This document shows positions 1-9,312 of a DNA stretch of 64,000 nucleotides, one piece after another. The notes below the pieces were generated by a model. That model was given only the letters and a program-made list of their open reading frames with translations. It searched no databases and was not told the origin of the DNA. The position numbers and the translations under genes are program-made. Source of the DNA: Lachancea mirantina. Lineage: Eukaryota; Ascomycota; Saccharomycetes; Saccharomycetales; Saccharomycetaceae. The stretch is taken from contig LT598465.1 of assembly GCA_900074745.1 (NCBI GenBank), positions 248,001-312,000 of the forward strand. The letters run 5' to 3'. The number at the start of each line of letters is the position of its first letter. Within the stretch, counting starts at the first letter, position 1.

Positions 1-747
1 GCAATTACAGTTCGGAGAAGCGTTTTAAACTCTCCAACTTCGGGAATTATAGATTCTCACTCGCTTATGACATATTTGTCTACTGTGTTCGACAACAACG
101 ACGGAGACCTCGCCGTCGGATCAAAAGTCGTGGATCTCGAGTATCAAGATAAGAAAGGTTACTTGCTTTCTTGTCAGGATACTGTCAACGAGAGCCAAGA
201 CACCGCGAGCATCTTGGTTGAAAATATTGTTAATACTGCTGGGTTGCATGCGCATCATATTGCCAACATGCTTTTGCCAGCAGACCGACAAGTTAAACAA
301 TTCTACGCAAAGGGTAATTATTACTATTTAAAAGGATCTGGTTTCCCTCCTGTGCGTCGGTTGGTGTATCCTGTACCTCCACGAAATGGTAAATCTTTGG
401 GAACGCATCTCACTATAGATTTGCAGGGAAGTATCCGCTTTGGTCCCGACCTAAATTACGTGGACAACCTGGACGATTACACCGTGAACTCTGCCAATAT
501 CCCAAGAGCATACGAAGCCATTACGACCTACTATCCGCACATCCAGCCCAGTGATCTGCAACCCGCGTACAGTGGTATTCGGCCCAAGTTAGCAGGACCT
601 CACGATCGAAGTTTCAAGGACTTTTATATCAAGGAAGAACCTGGTTTCCCAGGTTTCGTAAACCTTCTGGGAATCGAAAGTCCTGGTCTGACCGCAAGTA
701 TAGCAATTGGACGTTATGTGAAACTGTTGTATCACGGCTCTAGGTGA
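1..747 (+). CDS. L-2-hydroxyglutarate dehydrogenase, C-terminal part (5' end outside window)
   Basis: The frame is open from base 1, so the N-terminal FAD-binding part lies to the left of the window; the first Met in frame (base 67) is internal. The residues before it (SPTSGIIDSHSL, bases 34-69) match the segment of the L2HGDH/LhgO family that leads into the substrate domain. Further family features are the NTAGLHAHHIA stretch, the YPVPP segment, an LG-THLTID-like strand, and the C-terminal IRPKLAGP ... GLLGIESPGLTASIAIG FAD-contact region. The enzyme oxidises L-2-hydroxyglutarate to 2-oxoglutarate with FAD, in mitochondria in most eukaryotes; location cannot be judged here because the N-terminus is missing. 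It converges on KIN28 with 11 bases between stop codons. Family assignment is firm; exact substrate is inferred. Confidence 0.85.
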   Translation, partial: AITVRRSVLNSPTSGIIDSHSLMTYLSTVFDNNDGDLAVGSKVVDLEYQDKKGYLLSCQDTVNESQDTASILVENIVNTAGLHAHHIANMLLPADRQVKQFYAKGNYYYLKGSGFPPVRRLVYPVPPRNGKSLGTHLTIDLQGSIRFGPDLNYVDNLDDYTVNSANIPRAYEAITTYYPHIQPSDLQPAYSGIRPKLAGPHDRSFKDFYIKEEPGFPGFVNLLGIESPGLTASIAIGRYVKLLYHGSR

Positions 748-758
748 AGATATGCATT

Positions 759-1741
759 TCATTTGCCTCCTAATTTGGGCAGCTCTTCTGGCGTTGTTGG
801 TTCCGGTAATTCGACGAAATATTGGCTCGTAAGCGCTTTGATCGAGTCCCACCGCTTATGCGGATTCAGACTGAGCATTCCACTCATCAAATACAAAGCA
901 TTCTCGGTCGCCGCAATAAATCGTTTTCTCAATTCATCTCTTGAAGGTGGTGGATAAAATTGAATTTTGTTGTAGGCACTGAAAGTCGAAATTTCGGGCC
1001 AATCTTTGTCAGTGGGGGTACCGAGCGCTCTGAAAGTAACGTCGATTTGGTCCACATCGTCTTTGCCAGGAAGGTAAGGTATCCGAAGCATCAATTCTGC
1101 GAAAATAACTCCAACGGACCACATGTCAATGGCACCGGTATAATGTCTGGCACCAAACAAAAGCTCTGGGGCCCTGTACCATCTGGTTACAACATTACTT
1201 GTCAACAAATCCTGTGGGGATCCCAAGTTCCGAGCGAGCCCAAAATCCGCGAGCTTGAGTTGACCGTCCGGTCCAAGAAGCAAATTATTGGGCTTTAAAT
1301 CTCGATGTAAGATGAAATTTCGATGGCAATGATGGACGCCTCGCAAAGTCATCAACAACCACGACTTGATATCTGCAGGCGTGAACAAGATCGATTGGTC
1401 TTTAATTATCATTTCCAAATCCGCTGGTAGAAACTCTAGTACTAAATTTAAGTTATTTTGAGCCATGAAAACATCTACCAGCTCAATAACATTTACATGG
1501 TTCATCTCTTGCAAATATTTCACTTCTCGAATAGCTGACATATCCAGACCATCTTTAAATCCTGATGTCTTTATCTCTTTTATAGCGATCTTTCTATTGT
1601 TCGATTGCTTCGTTCCTAAATAGACAACAGCGTAAGTGCCCTCACCGACTCGTTTCTCTATACTCAGTGTTAGAAAATGTGACGATATGAAATGCCTATG
1701 ACAAATTCATACTTACCCTTAGTATATTCATTTCTCAACAT
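759..1741 (-). CDS. KIN28: Cyclin-dependent kinase of TFIIH (CDK7 orthologue), spliced
   Basis: Two exons: 1741-1717 (25 nt, ATG plus seven codons and one base) and 1657-759; the product is 307 residues, against 306 in S. cerevisiae. Joining the exons gives MLRNEYTKEKRVGEGTYAVV, which matches the Kin28 N-terminus and restores the glycine loop (residues 12-20) and catalytic Lys35 (AIKEIK). HRDLKPNN lies at 126-133, DFG at 146-148, and the T-loop LTSNVVTRWYRAPE carries the expected activating Thr near 161. The kinase pairs with a Ccl1-type cyclin and Tfb3 in the TFIIH kinase module and phosphorylates Ser5 of the RNA polymerase II CTD in the nucleus. The S. cerevisiae gene also has an intron at its 5' end. 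It is transcribed divergently from MRF1 across about 110 bases. Confidence 0.96.
1658..1716 (-). other. KIN28 intron (59 nt)
   Basis: The 5' splice site reads GTAAGT (1716 downward). The branch sequence TTCTAAC is at 1675-1669, and the 3' splice site TATAG ends at 1658, only about 10 nt from the branch. Removing it restores the frame and the conserved kinase glycine loop. The short branch-to-acceptor distance is usual in Lachancea/Kluyveromyces-type yeasts and unlike the longer one typical of S. cerevisiae. Confidence 0.93.
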
Positions 1742-1854
1742 CTTCTGAGTCTTTCTAGTCGTTACGGATGGGAAACTGAGATGAGCTTGAACATTGATTT
1801 CTCGAAAACCGAAAATTTTTGAAAACTGTATAAAAGAGCGACTCGCTTAGCGGT

Positions 1855-3039
1855 ATGTTAACCAGACGGATAACGTCACTGGGTTGTCGAATACCATTGA
1901 CATTTAAGCGACTTCAAAGTCATCTGGCTAATGACTTCAAAGAACTCCATCCGTCCTTGCTTTTAAGAGCTCAAAAATACGTTGATGAATTGGCCGTGCT
2001 GGAACAATGGCTATCAGGAGGTGGCACATTTGATGTCGAAAAGCAGAGACAGTTTGCGAAGTTTTCGACAATTGTGGATTTTTACAGATCTTATGCGGAA
2101 CAGTTGGCCAATTACCGGGACCTTCAACAGATGCTTGAAGATCCGGGGTTGAAACTAGAAGCCGAAGCCGAAATTCAAGCTACGATACCGTCACTGTTGA
2201 AGGCTTCGTCCGATTTACTGAATTGGCTATTGCCGCGACACCCGTTTGCAGACAAGCCATGCATCTTAGAACTGCGACCGGGTGTCGGAGGCATAGAGGC
2301 GATGATTTTTGCTCAGGACTTGCTAACGATGTATATCAATTACGCACAAACCCATAAGTGGAAATGGCATATTGTTGCCAAGACCGAAAATGAGAGTGGG
2401 TCTGGTATCTTGGATGCGATTTTGAGCATCGATGAGCCTGGATCTTACGATAAATTGAAATTTGAAGCTGGGGTGCACCGAGTGCAACGGATTCCTGCTA
2501 CTGAGACCAAAGGTCGTACCCATACGTCGACTGCGGCTGTGATTGTCTTGCCGCAAATGGCAGAGGAGACAGAACGCGAATCGGAGGCTTACGAAAGAAC
2601 GTTCAAACCAGGCGAAATTCGGATTGATGTCATGCGTGCGCGTGGAAAAGGCGGCCAACACGTCAATACGACCGATTCAGCTGTCAGATTGACGCATTTT
2701 CCGTCAGGAATTGTCATTTCGATGCAAGATGAACGATCTCAGCACAAGAATCGTGCCAAAGCCTTTGCCATACTGCGTGCAAAACTGGCTGAAATGGAAC
2801 GGAAAGAGAAAGAAATCAAAGAGCGTGCTGTTCGTCGTGAACAAGTCACGACTGCAGACAGGTCCGACAAAATCAGGACTTACAACTATCCGCAAAACAG
2901 GATCACAGATCATCGATGTGGATTCACATTACACGACATCGAAGGAATAATGGCAGGTGAAAGGCTGGACGATTTGATCCAGGCAGTGTCGAAGCATGAT
3001 ATAGAAGTCAAAGCGAAAAAACTTCTCGAGGAAAAATGA
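1855..3039 (+). CDS. MRF1: Mitochondrial peptide chain release factor 1
   Basis: The 394-residue product belongs to the class I release factor (RF1) family. The N-terminus (MLTRRITSLGCRIPLTFKRL) is basic, rich in hydroxyl residues and lacks acids, as expected of a mitochondrial presequence. The PCRF domain follows, with LELRPGVGGIEAMIFAQDL (residues about 140-160). The catalytic GGQ motif is at 266-268 within RGKGGQHVNTTDSAVRLTH, and a basic C-terminal segment RTYNYPQNRITDHR follows. The protein recognises UAA/UAG stop codons on mitochondrial ribosomes and triggers peptidyl-tRNA hydrolysis. S. cerevisiae Mrf1 is slightly longer (about 413). MRF1 next to ROG1 matches the YGL143C-YGL144C order of S. 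cerevisiae. Confidence 0.95.
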   Translation: MLTRRITSLGCRIPLTFKRLQSHLANDFKELHPSLLLRAQKYVDELAVLEQWLSGGGTFDVEKQRQFAKFSTIVDFYRSYAEQLANYRDLQQMLEDPGLKLEAEAEIQATIPSLLKASSDLLNWLLPRHPFADKPCILELRPGVGGIEAMIFAQDLLTMYINYAQTHKWKWHIVAKTENESGSGILDAILSIDEPGSYDKLKFEAGVHRVQRIPATETKGRTHTSTAAVIVLPQMAEETERESEAYERTFKPGEIRIDVMRARGKGGQHVNTTDSAVRLTHFPSGIVISMQDERSQHKNRAKAFAILRAKLAEMERKEKEIKERAVRREQVTTADRSDKIRTYNYPQNRITDHRCGFTLHDIEGIMAGERLDDLIQAVSKHDIEVKAKKLLEEK

Positions 3040-3251
3040 ATTTTCACCCGAAAATGACCATTCATGTGCATATTGGCTCACATTTTGACTTAAAATAGCA
3101 GTAGATTATATGTAAATATTCAGGAAATTTTTTAGTCTCTCATGGTCCTCATCGGGCTCGTTGCCATATTTTAGTCGCCCTTCTTTTCTCTATTAGCTTC
3201 ATTGTTAAAGACGTCGTTCCCGTCATTTGAAAATCGATGCTTTAATATAAG

Positions 3252-5345
3252 ATGACGAACGAGAGATACAAGACAATCGACCGGGTCGCACAGGTGGTAC
3301 ATGGCCTCATTATGTGTGAAAAGAGCTCCCGAGATTTACTATACTACTACAAATCATCGTTGAAGATAGGTGAAATTGAACGATATATTATCAGTTACAG
3401 CCTTTACGATGAGGATGAGATGCCATCGAATATAACGTTAGATCCTCTCTGGCTACGAATCAAGAATGTGGAAAATATTACTTTTAGAGCTGCATACCTT
3501 ATGGGACCATATATGATTTACTGTGATGTGCGAAACGAAAACTACCACCATTCTCAACGACTATTTGTGTCGGCAGATCAACCCAAATTCCAACCGAACA
3601 TTTTGCCACAGCAGGAGTTCATAGCCGAGCTTTCATTGCACAATCTGAAAAAACGGTACGTTTGGGTTGTTGATGTGGTCAGTCAGATCATTTTCACGAA
3701 TACAGCGCAAGTTGGGTTCGAAATCTGTGTTGGGTCATCGAGACGTTCGATTTCACGAAATTGGGACTTGAGTGCGCAAAGTGGATCGATGGACACCAAA
3801 ATGACAGTTACTAGACAGACGACTTTGGATTTATGGAATTTACCTTTGCAGGTTTCATTACACGCGAATCAAAAGGAACATTTAGTGGTTCTGACACATG
3901 GATTGCATTCTAACGTTTCAGCAGATCTCTTTTATATGAAAGAGCAGATCGAGAGAAGTCAAAAATACTACGATAATGAGCGGATAGTTGTGCGGGGGTT
4001 CGACGGGAACGTGTGCGGCACGGAACGTGGGATCAAACGCCTGGGTACAAGATTAGCGGAACATATTATAAACCACTTTTACAATGACAAGACCTGCAAA
4101 ATTTCGTTTGTTGGGCATTCCCTGGGTGGTACTGTACAGACGTTTGCCATTGCTTATATCGCTGAAAAGTATCCATGGTTTTTCGAAAAGGTCAAACCGG
4201 AAAATTTCATTACTTTGGCATCACCTCTGCTGGGAATTGTCACCGATAATCCTGCCTACATTAACATACTCTTGTCGTTCGGTATTGTGGGTAAAACTGG
4301 CCAGGATCTTGGTTTAAAAGATGACGCGCAGAACGATAAACCTCTGCTTTATTTGCTACCTGGAGAACCAACCAAAAATGTCCTGAGAAGATTTCATCGA
4401 CGTACCGTTTATGCAAATGCAACTCACGATGGGATCGTTCCCCTTTATTCTGCGGGTTTACTATTTTTGGACTACGAGGAAATCCTTTCACAATTACAAC
4501 AACTACCTGCCTCGAGAAAGCGTCTTGAAGCGCCGTCAGCAGGTGGAGGAGACTTCATTAAAAAAAACTTCCTGTCTCCATTCACCAAGGCTATCAATCT
4601 GTGGGCTCCTCAAAAGTTTCCTGATAACCAGAGCGATTCTACTTTACCTAAAGTTTCGATAATAGAATCTGCGGCCTCGGTTTTGATACCACCGCTCCCA
4701 GACAGATCTTATATCATGGATCCAGCTTCTCGAGAGAATGTTATACTTCATGACAAAATTTATTCACCTGATGACATCCCCCTGCGAGAATCATCATCAG
4801 ATAAAAGGCTCAAAGACAGCAAAAACCTGTTACTCAAGGCTTTTACAATGACAGGGTCCGATGAAAGTCGAAATTTAGAAAGCGAGATAGCGAGAAGATG
4901 GCATGATGGCATGTCTTGGAGAAAAGTAATTGTTTCTTTGAAACCGGACGCACATAACAATTTAATCGTTCGCCGGCGCTTTTCGAACGCTTATGGCTGG
5001 CCCATAATAGATCACCTTGTCCAGAATCATTTCAATGGAATTCGTGATGATGCTGCGAACGGAATTGAAAATTCAAGCGTCGATTTGCCGTTGACCGACG
5101 ACTGCAAAACTAATAATAGCACTTGTAGTCATGATAATGACTGGATAACCCGACTTGAGAAAGATAGTCTCTTTGATGTTGGACCTACTGGCATGATTTC
5201 AACAGTTGGCGAAATACTGGATTCACTAGGGAAAAACAATCCATTATTGGGAGTGAACTCAACGCCAGCTCGAAACTCAGATCCGACGGTCCTTGCACAG
5301 GAAAACCTTTTCAAATATGAAGAGCCGGAAGGCAGCATGATGTGA
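3252..5345 (+). CDS. ROG1: Putative lipase/serine esterase of the ROG1 family
   Basis: The 697-residue product has the DUF676-type alpha/beta-hydrolase domain. LVVLTHGLHSN near residue 213 forms the oxyanion region, and the nucleophile elbow GHSLGG puts the catalytic Ser at about residue 290. A YANATHDGIVPLYS segment near residue 388-401 carries the likely catalytic His. The C-terminal 200 residues are polar and less conserved. S. cerevisiae Rog1 (YGL144C) and YDL109C are post-duplication paralogues; a single gene here between MRF1 and TIP20 and near KIN28 fits their common ancestor. S. cerevisiae Rog1 acts as a monoacylglycerol lipase; activity here is inferred. The stop codon lies only 3 bases from the TIP20 stop codon on the other strand. 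Confidence 0.9.
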   Translation: MTNERYKTIDRVAQVVHGLIMCEKSSRDLLYYYKSSLKIGEIERYIISYSLYDEDEMPSNITLDPLWLRIKNVENITFRAAYLMGPYMIYCDVRNENYHHSQRLFVSADQPKFQPNILPQQEFIAELSLHNLKKRYVWVVDVVSQIIFTNTAQVGFEICVGSSRRSISRNWDLSAQSGSMDTKMTVTRQTTLDLWNLPLQVSLHANQKEHLVVLTHGLHSNVSADLFYMKEQIERSQKYYDNERIVVRGFDGNVCGTERGIKRLGTRLAEHIINHFYNDKTCKISFVGHSLGGTVQTFAIAYIAEKYPWFFEKVKPENFITLASPLLGIVTDNPAYINILLSFGIVGKTGQDLGLKDDAQNDKPLLYLLPGEPTKNVLRRFHRRTVYANATHDGIVPLYSAGLLFLDYEEILSQLQQLPASRKRLEAPSAGGGDFIKKNFLSPFTKAINLWAPQKFPDNQSDSTLPKVSIIESAASVLIPPLPDRSYIMDPASRENVILHDKIYSPDDIPLRESSSDKRLKDSKNLLLKAFTMTGSDESRNLESEIARRWHDGMSWRKVIVSLKPDAHNNLIVRRRFSNAYGWPIIDHLVQNHFNGIRDDAANGIENSSVDLPLTDDCKTNNSTCSHDNDWITRLEKDSLFDVGPTGMISTVGEILDSLGKNNPLLGVNSTPARNSDPTVLAQENLFKYEEPEGSMM

Positions 5346-5348
5346 ATT

Positions 5349-7373
5349 TTATAGAGCTCTATACAGAGAATTAGCTATTTGACTATCGGGCAAATGCCAA
5401 ATTTCGAGGCTTGTACGCAACTCGGCGTAGCTTTGTCCTTCAATGTACGCTTTGGAAAGGAATTTAGAGGAATCCTCAGAACCAATATGTTTGAGTTCAA
5501 GGATCCTCAATTTTTCAAGAAACGCTGCTTCTTCTGTATTGTATGGTGATTGTTCTGGATTCATATTTAAAGTTTCCCTCAATGCACTGTAGTCAGTTTG
5601 AAGCTGTTCAAGACCGCATTGGGAAAATTTGTTCAAATTCACGACGTAATCGTCCATAAAATGAATAATAATTTTGAGAGCCTCATTTTGAACACAGAAT
5701 ATCACGTCGCGGACGGACTCGTGTAGGGTCATGTAATTGAATAGGTCTTGCAATGACCTCACCGTGCCCAAAAGCTCCGCCATTGGTTGGTCTGTGGCTA
5801 CTGTCAGTCTCGCCCATTCGTTAATTTTAAAGTAAACTCGAAGATTCGCACTTATTAGTTTTTTTAACCTATGCACAATGGACTCTCTCACTGTTATAAT
5901 GGCTTTGGAAAAACGCTTCAGGACGTCTGAGAAGACTGTTGGATAAGACGAATTTGTCTGCTCGTTCAAATACACCGTTTGGTTGACGAAAGGCAGCATA
6001 TTCTGATATTTATTCAAAATGTTCTCGACTTTGCGCAAATATTGTAATTTCTCGACGGTTTGCTTGAACTGGGCCTCATTCTCGAATGAAATCATGTTAT
6101 CGCCAGAGTAATTCAATATATGGTCGCAAAGACTACCAGGGAGACCCATGAATATGCGGTTAGTCACTTTCAGCTTGTGTTCCATGAAGGGAGGGTATTC
6201 CAAATCGAAAAAAGGCTCAAAATACTTTAACAAGTTCTCTAACAAAATTTGGAAGTCTGTACAGCTTTTAGATAGCGGCAACTGTTTCATTTTTTCGACT
6301 TGACTTGTTGCGGATCGTACTTCGAATGTAAGCCAAGTGTCCATAACATCACTTGGTATCATAGAGACTAGTCCCGGTCCATCGTAGTAGTGTTTCTTCA
6401 GTAAACTGTTGTCGTTGATGAAAATTTGAGATATTAGCACGATTAGCGTTTTCAAGCTCTCCCCCGCGTCTTGTTCGGCTGTCTTCATTAGCGTAGATTT
6501 CACTTTCTGTCTGATGGGATGCAATATATGGTTTATAAGGTTGCGAAGCACCATTTCTGGGGTGAGACCAATTTCTGGATTGCTGAAAATGTCGATGCAC
6601 TTAAACAGATTATGCGCCAAATATCTGTCGAGAAACGCAAAGTACGTCTGGATGGACTGCGGTTGCTCCTGGACCTGGTTGTTGAAAAGGTAAATGAACT
6701 TTAGATGAAAACTCTTGGCCATGCTGCTGAAACTCCAAAGCTCGTCACTTTCTGGCGTGTGACCTGCAAGAATGTCTAGTCTGAAAAGGATACTGGCCAT
6801 TTCGTTCAAATTCTGTACGTCGTCCACATCGTTTTGAAAATGAGACGAATCCCACCGGACATCTAGAGCCAATTTCTCGAATAACTGTTGTTGTGTCGCG
6901 CTTTTCTCTTGCACAAGAGCGCCAAATTTCTCAGTTAAAGCCCGGTAAACGGCATTTTCTGGTAGCAATTCGAGACTCTGAATCCTAGCATGCCACTTCT
7001 CCAATTGTGTGATGCCTGGAGTGGTTTGTAGGGTTTCCAATTCGTGCACCATTTGCTCTGCCTCATTCTGCTCGTCTTCTTCTGCAATTCGACGCGTCTC
7101 ACGCAGAAAATTTGATTCCAGTTCGCGTAAAATCGTCAGATCTCCATACTCATGCCGTAGTCTCGCTACATCCATCATGTTTCTAGCTTCACTGATCTCT
7201 TGAGCCGCTTTGTCCACCATATCATCTACGTCCTCTGTGGCTCCTGTTGACGCGCCATTCTCAGCGCCGAACCGCCCTACTAGGCTCAATTTTTCCGCTA
7301 TATGACTCCGCTCCGACTGTACATCATCTATCAGTCTCCCAATGTCCTTCAAATCCTCTACGGATGTGAGCAT
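5349..7373 (-). CDS. TIP20: Dsl1 complex subunit, RINT1/TIP20 family
   Basis: The 674-residue product compares with 701 in S. cerevisiae Tip20. The N-terminal 130 residues are rich in charged coiled-coil-like sequence (SVEDLKDIGRLIDDVQSERS; EISEARNMMDVARLRHEYGDL), and the remainder is the all-helical RINT1/TIP20 domain, with recognisable PVFSDVLKRFSKAIITVRES and ESVRDVIFCVQNEALK segments. Tip20 works with Dsl1 and Sec39 at the ER to tether COPI vesicles returning from the Golgi and binds the SNARE Sec20. Order ROG1-TIP20-RRT6 equals YGL144C-YGL145W-YGL146C. Its start (ATG at 7373) faces TMA17 across a 468-base divergent promoter. Confidence 0.93.
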   Translation of the reverse strand: MLTSVEDLKDIGRLIDDVQSERSHIAEKLSLVGRFGAENGASTGATEDVDDMVDKAAQEISEARNMMDVARLRHEYGDLTILRELESNFLRETRRIAEEDEQNEAEQMVHELETLQTTPGITQLEKWHARIQSLELLPENAVYRALTEKFGALVQEKSATQQQLFEKLALDVRWDSSHFQNDVDDVQNLNEMASILFRLDILAGHTPESDELWSFSSMAKSFHLKFIYLFNNQVQEQPQSIQTYFAFLDRYLAHNLFKCIDIFSNPEIGLTPEMVLRNLINHILHPIRQKVKSTLMKTAEQDAGESLKTLIVLISQIFINDNSLLKKHYYDGPGLVSMIPSDVMDTWLTFEVRSATSQVEKMKQLPLSKSCTDFQILLENLLKYFEPFFDLEYPPFMEHKLKVTNRIFMGLPGSLCDHILNYSGDNMISFENEAQFKQTVEKLQYLRKVENILNKYQNMLPFVNQTVYLNEQTNSSYPTVFSDVLKRFSKAIITVRESIVHRLKKLISANLRVYFKINEWARLTVATDQPMAELLGTVRSLQDLFNYMTLHESVRDVIFCVQNEALKIIIHFMDDYVVNLNKFSQCGLEQLQTDYSALRETLNMNPEQSPYNTEEAAFLEKLRILELKHIGSEDSSKFLSKAYIEGQSYAELRTSLEIWHLPDSQIANSLYRAL

Positions 7374-7841
7374 CTGGCAGTTGTCGTCGTAAGCTTCTCT
7401 TACTCTTCCCCACTATATTCTCAAGGAGATTGACATATTTTTTAACAAGAGATCACGTGTATTACACGTGATAATCCGTTCGAAGTGACTTTTAGTCCAA
7501 GGTGATCCAGGAGATGATCCTCAAATTCGGTCATGTGACTTCTATATACTTTGATACGGGTCTATCTTTGCCTTACTTAGGTTTCCAACACTGTTTTTGT
7601 GGCTTTCAAAAATGTCCCCTCTTTCACCCCGTACTCCAATAATTTTTGCTATTCCCGCCAATGCGAATTGACTATCCCTCTTCACCCCCTTTTTTTCTGG
7701 AATTCGTTGAAAAATCCGAGTATATAAGGGCAGATCTAAAAGCTTCCGGATCCCTTCTCGAAGCTCATCTCTTGGGATCATCTGTGTAGGTTTGCCCTGA
7801 TAGATTTTGGGAACTAAGCGGAGTTAACACAATTAACAAAA
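7374..7841. promoter_or_regulatory. TIP20/TMA17 divergent promoter with twin CACGTG sites, TATA box and HSE-like site
   Basis: Two CACGTG E-boxes (7454-7459 and 7465-7470) form a nearly perfect 21-base palindrome, ATCACGTGTATTACACGTGAT at 7452-7472 with only the centre unpaired. CACGTG is bound in yeast by Cbf1 and by Pho4/Tye7-type bHLH factors. On the TMA17 side there is a TATA box (TATATAAG at about 7722-7730). Next comes TTCTCGAAGCTC at 7755-7766, which fits a heat-shock element with one mismatch. TMA17 is stress-induced in S. cerevisiae, so this element is plausible; binding is inferred. A 79-codon ORF antisense to TMA17 in this interval is not supported. Confidence 0.55.
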
Positions 7842-8312
7842 ATGAGCTCATCTACAAGCGCCAAGAGACCAATTGAGATCACAGACTTCAAAGAGGTCAT
7901 CAGGGACCTACCTGATTCGCAATTGCAACAAATTAGAGCAGAACTCACAAATAGTATTTCGCATCTAGACAGGTCCAATTCGCGGCTCCGTAAATACATA
8001 GCTAAGATAGAAGGCAAACGCGAAGATACACCGGACGGGGTCGAGGAAGACGAACTGGACAAAATCGACGAAAACGATTTGCAACTGTACCAGGATTCGC
8101 ACCGCGAGAACGAAATAGTGATGCGCAACTACAACGAGAGACTCGATGCACTGGACCAGGAAGAAGCGTACCGGGGCGGTCACGTCAAAACGAAAGACAT
8201 TGGGGCGTCGCCGCAGACCGGCATTGCGTCGCAAAAAAAGCCACGCGCGCCCTCATTTGACACAGACAATACCAATGGCGACACAAATGCGCCGAACAGT
8301 GTGTATTTGTGA
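7842..8312 (+). CDS. TMA17: Proteasome regulatory-particle assembly chaperone Tma17
   Basis: The 156-residue product has a helical body that matches Tma17 (YDL110C, 150 residues). The EITDFKEVIRDLPDSQLQQIR segment near residue 13 is followed by a helical pair containing LDRSNSRLRKYI and ENDLQLYQDSHRENEIVMRNYNERL. The last 40 residues are polar and low in conservation. In S. cerevisiae it binds Rpt6 and aids assembly of the Rpt6-Rpt3 module of the 19S base, especially in stress. The neighbours TIP20 and RRT6 come from the chromosome VII side of the ancestral block, and RRP42 from the chromosome IV side. The ATG at 7842 is preceded by an A-rich leader, as usual for yeast starts. Confidence 0.88.
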   Translation: MSSSTSAKRPIEITDFKEVIRDLPDSQLQQIRAELTNSISHLDRSNSRLRKYIAKIEGKREDTPDGVEEDELDKIDENDLQLYQDSHRENEIVMRNYNERLDALDQEEAYRGGHVKTKDIGASPQTGIASQKKPRAPSFDTDNTNGDTNAPNSVYL

Positions 8313-8410
8313 ACCATTATTTTTGATTTGTGTAACGGTGAATAGCGGAAACTGAATTTCTGACGTGTTGGCATCAAAGCCTGCCACTAGGTTGTAGCCC
8401 ACTTCTGACA

Positions 8411-9214
8411 ATGTGGTCTGGGCTTCTACTTCATTGGTGCGGGGTTCTGAGTGTTTTGGCGAAACCGTCCACTTCAAAGAACATTATCCAGCTTCCCCGC
8501 TCATCTGATCGATCCAGTATATCTCTGGTGTGTCGTGCCAAGAAAGTGTCTCGTATTCACGAGATGCCCCCACACGCATACACTACGTGCATTGGGTTCT
8601 CGGCGGAAGACGCGCTTGTGCAAAACACACGTGCCGAGGAGCTCATCGGTCTATCGCTACTTATTGACGTGCAAAACTCTTTACCTTATGAAGTTGATCT
8701 CACTCGGCTGGGTCCCAAATCAATTGGTTCTAGGAAACAGTCACTGGATCTTGAAATCACAGACACCGCTGGTAACCTCCTTCGAGCACGGCGGAACGTA
8801 CCTCGTGGTAAAACCGGGATCTGGCTGCAGCCTCCTGCAACAGGCACCCCACTTCTGAACGTGTGCTTTACCAATTTGGTCTATGATGCTTCTTGGCGAA
8901 CAATTGATATGGACAAAATTGCCACGATAACCGTTTTGGGCCCCGGTGGTCATCGTTGGTCCGAAGACGTTTTGGCAGACGATTCCAGTAAAGACCTTTT
9001 ACAGGGCATTGTCTTGCATACCCGTGCCTTGGCAGAAGACAAACGGATCGTTCAAACGGAAGAAAGTCATCGCGATATTAACGAAAACACACTTGAACTG
9101 TACACTCGCGGTCAAACTATCATAATGATTACGCATTTTCTTCTGGAACTGGGCATAAGCTACTATATTAGACATCTGGTCAAACAACGTATCAGGAGGG
9201 CCCGACACCGATGA
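8411..9214 (+). CDS. RRT6: p24-like GOLD-domain membrane protein
   Basis: The 267-residue product starts with a hydrophobic signal peptide (MWSGLLLHWCGVLSVLA). It has a GOLD-like beta-rich lumenal region, a coiled segment around residues 205-235 (ALAEDKRIVQTEESHRDINE), one hydrophobic segment near 240-255 and a short basic tail RQRIRRARHR-like at the end. This is the layout of p24/EMP24 cargo receptors. Position between TIP20 and the RPL9-ARO2 genes agrees with YGL146C (RRT6). S. cerevisiae Rrt6 is poorly characterised, so a role in ER-Golgi traffic is inferred from the fold. The tail lacks a clear dilysine motif at the very C-terminus. Confidence 0.8.
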   Translation: MWSGLLLHWCGVLSVLAKPSTSKNIIQLPRSSDRSSISLVCRAKKVSRIHEMPPHAYTTCIGFSAEDALVQNTRAEELIGLSLLIDVQNSLPYEVDLTRLGPKSIGSRKQSLDLEITDTAGNLLRARRNVPRGKTGIWLQPPATGTPLLNVCFTNLVYDASWRTIDMDKIATITVLGPGGHRWSEDVLADDSSKDLLQGIVLHTRALAEDKRIVQTEESHRDINENTLELYTRGQTIIMITHFLLELGISYYIRHLVKQRIRRARHR

Positions 9215-9268
9215 TTAGTAGCCCATCGGTGATGAAATATTGGCAGAGCCCAGTAAAGCCGGGGAGAT

Positions 9269-9298
9269 CACGTGGTTTCTTGTGTTTGAATCCACGTG
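9269..9298. promoter_or_regulatory. Pair of CACGTG E-boxes upstream of RRP42
   Basis: CACGTG is at 9269-9274 (TCACGTGG) and 9293-9298 (CCACGTGA), in opposite flanking context and 24 bases apart. They are about 160-190 bases upstream of the RRP42 start and just past the 3' end of RRT6. Cbf1-type binding is the usual reading. Confidence 0.45.
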
Positions 9299-9312
9299 AC
9301 TTGTAAAAAAAG

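Noticed and set aside
7440-7500. Point centromere suggested by the CACGTG palindrome followed by TCCG
   Set aside because: There is no A+T-rich CDEII of suitable length and no CDEIII consensus; the interval is a normal divergent promoter.
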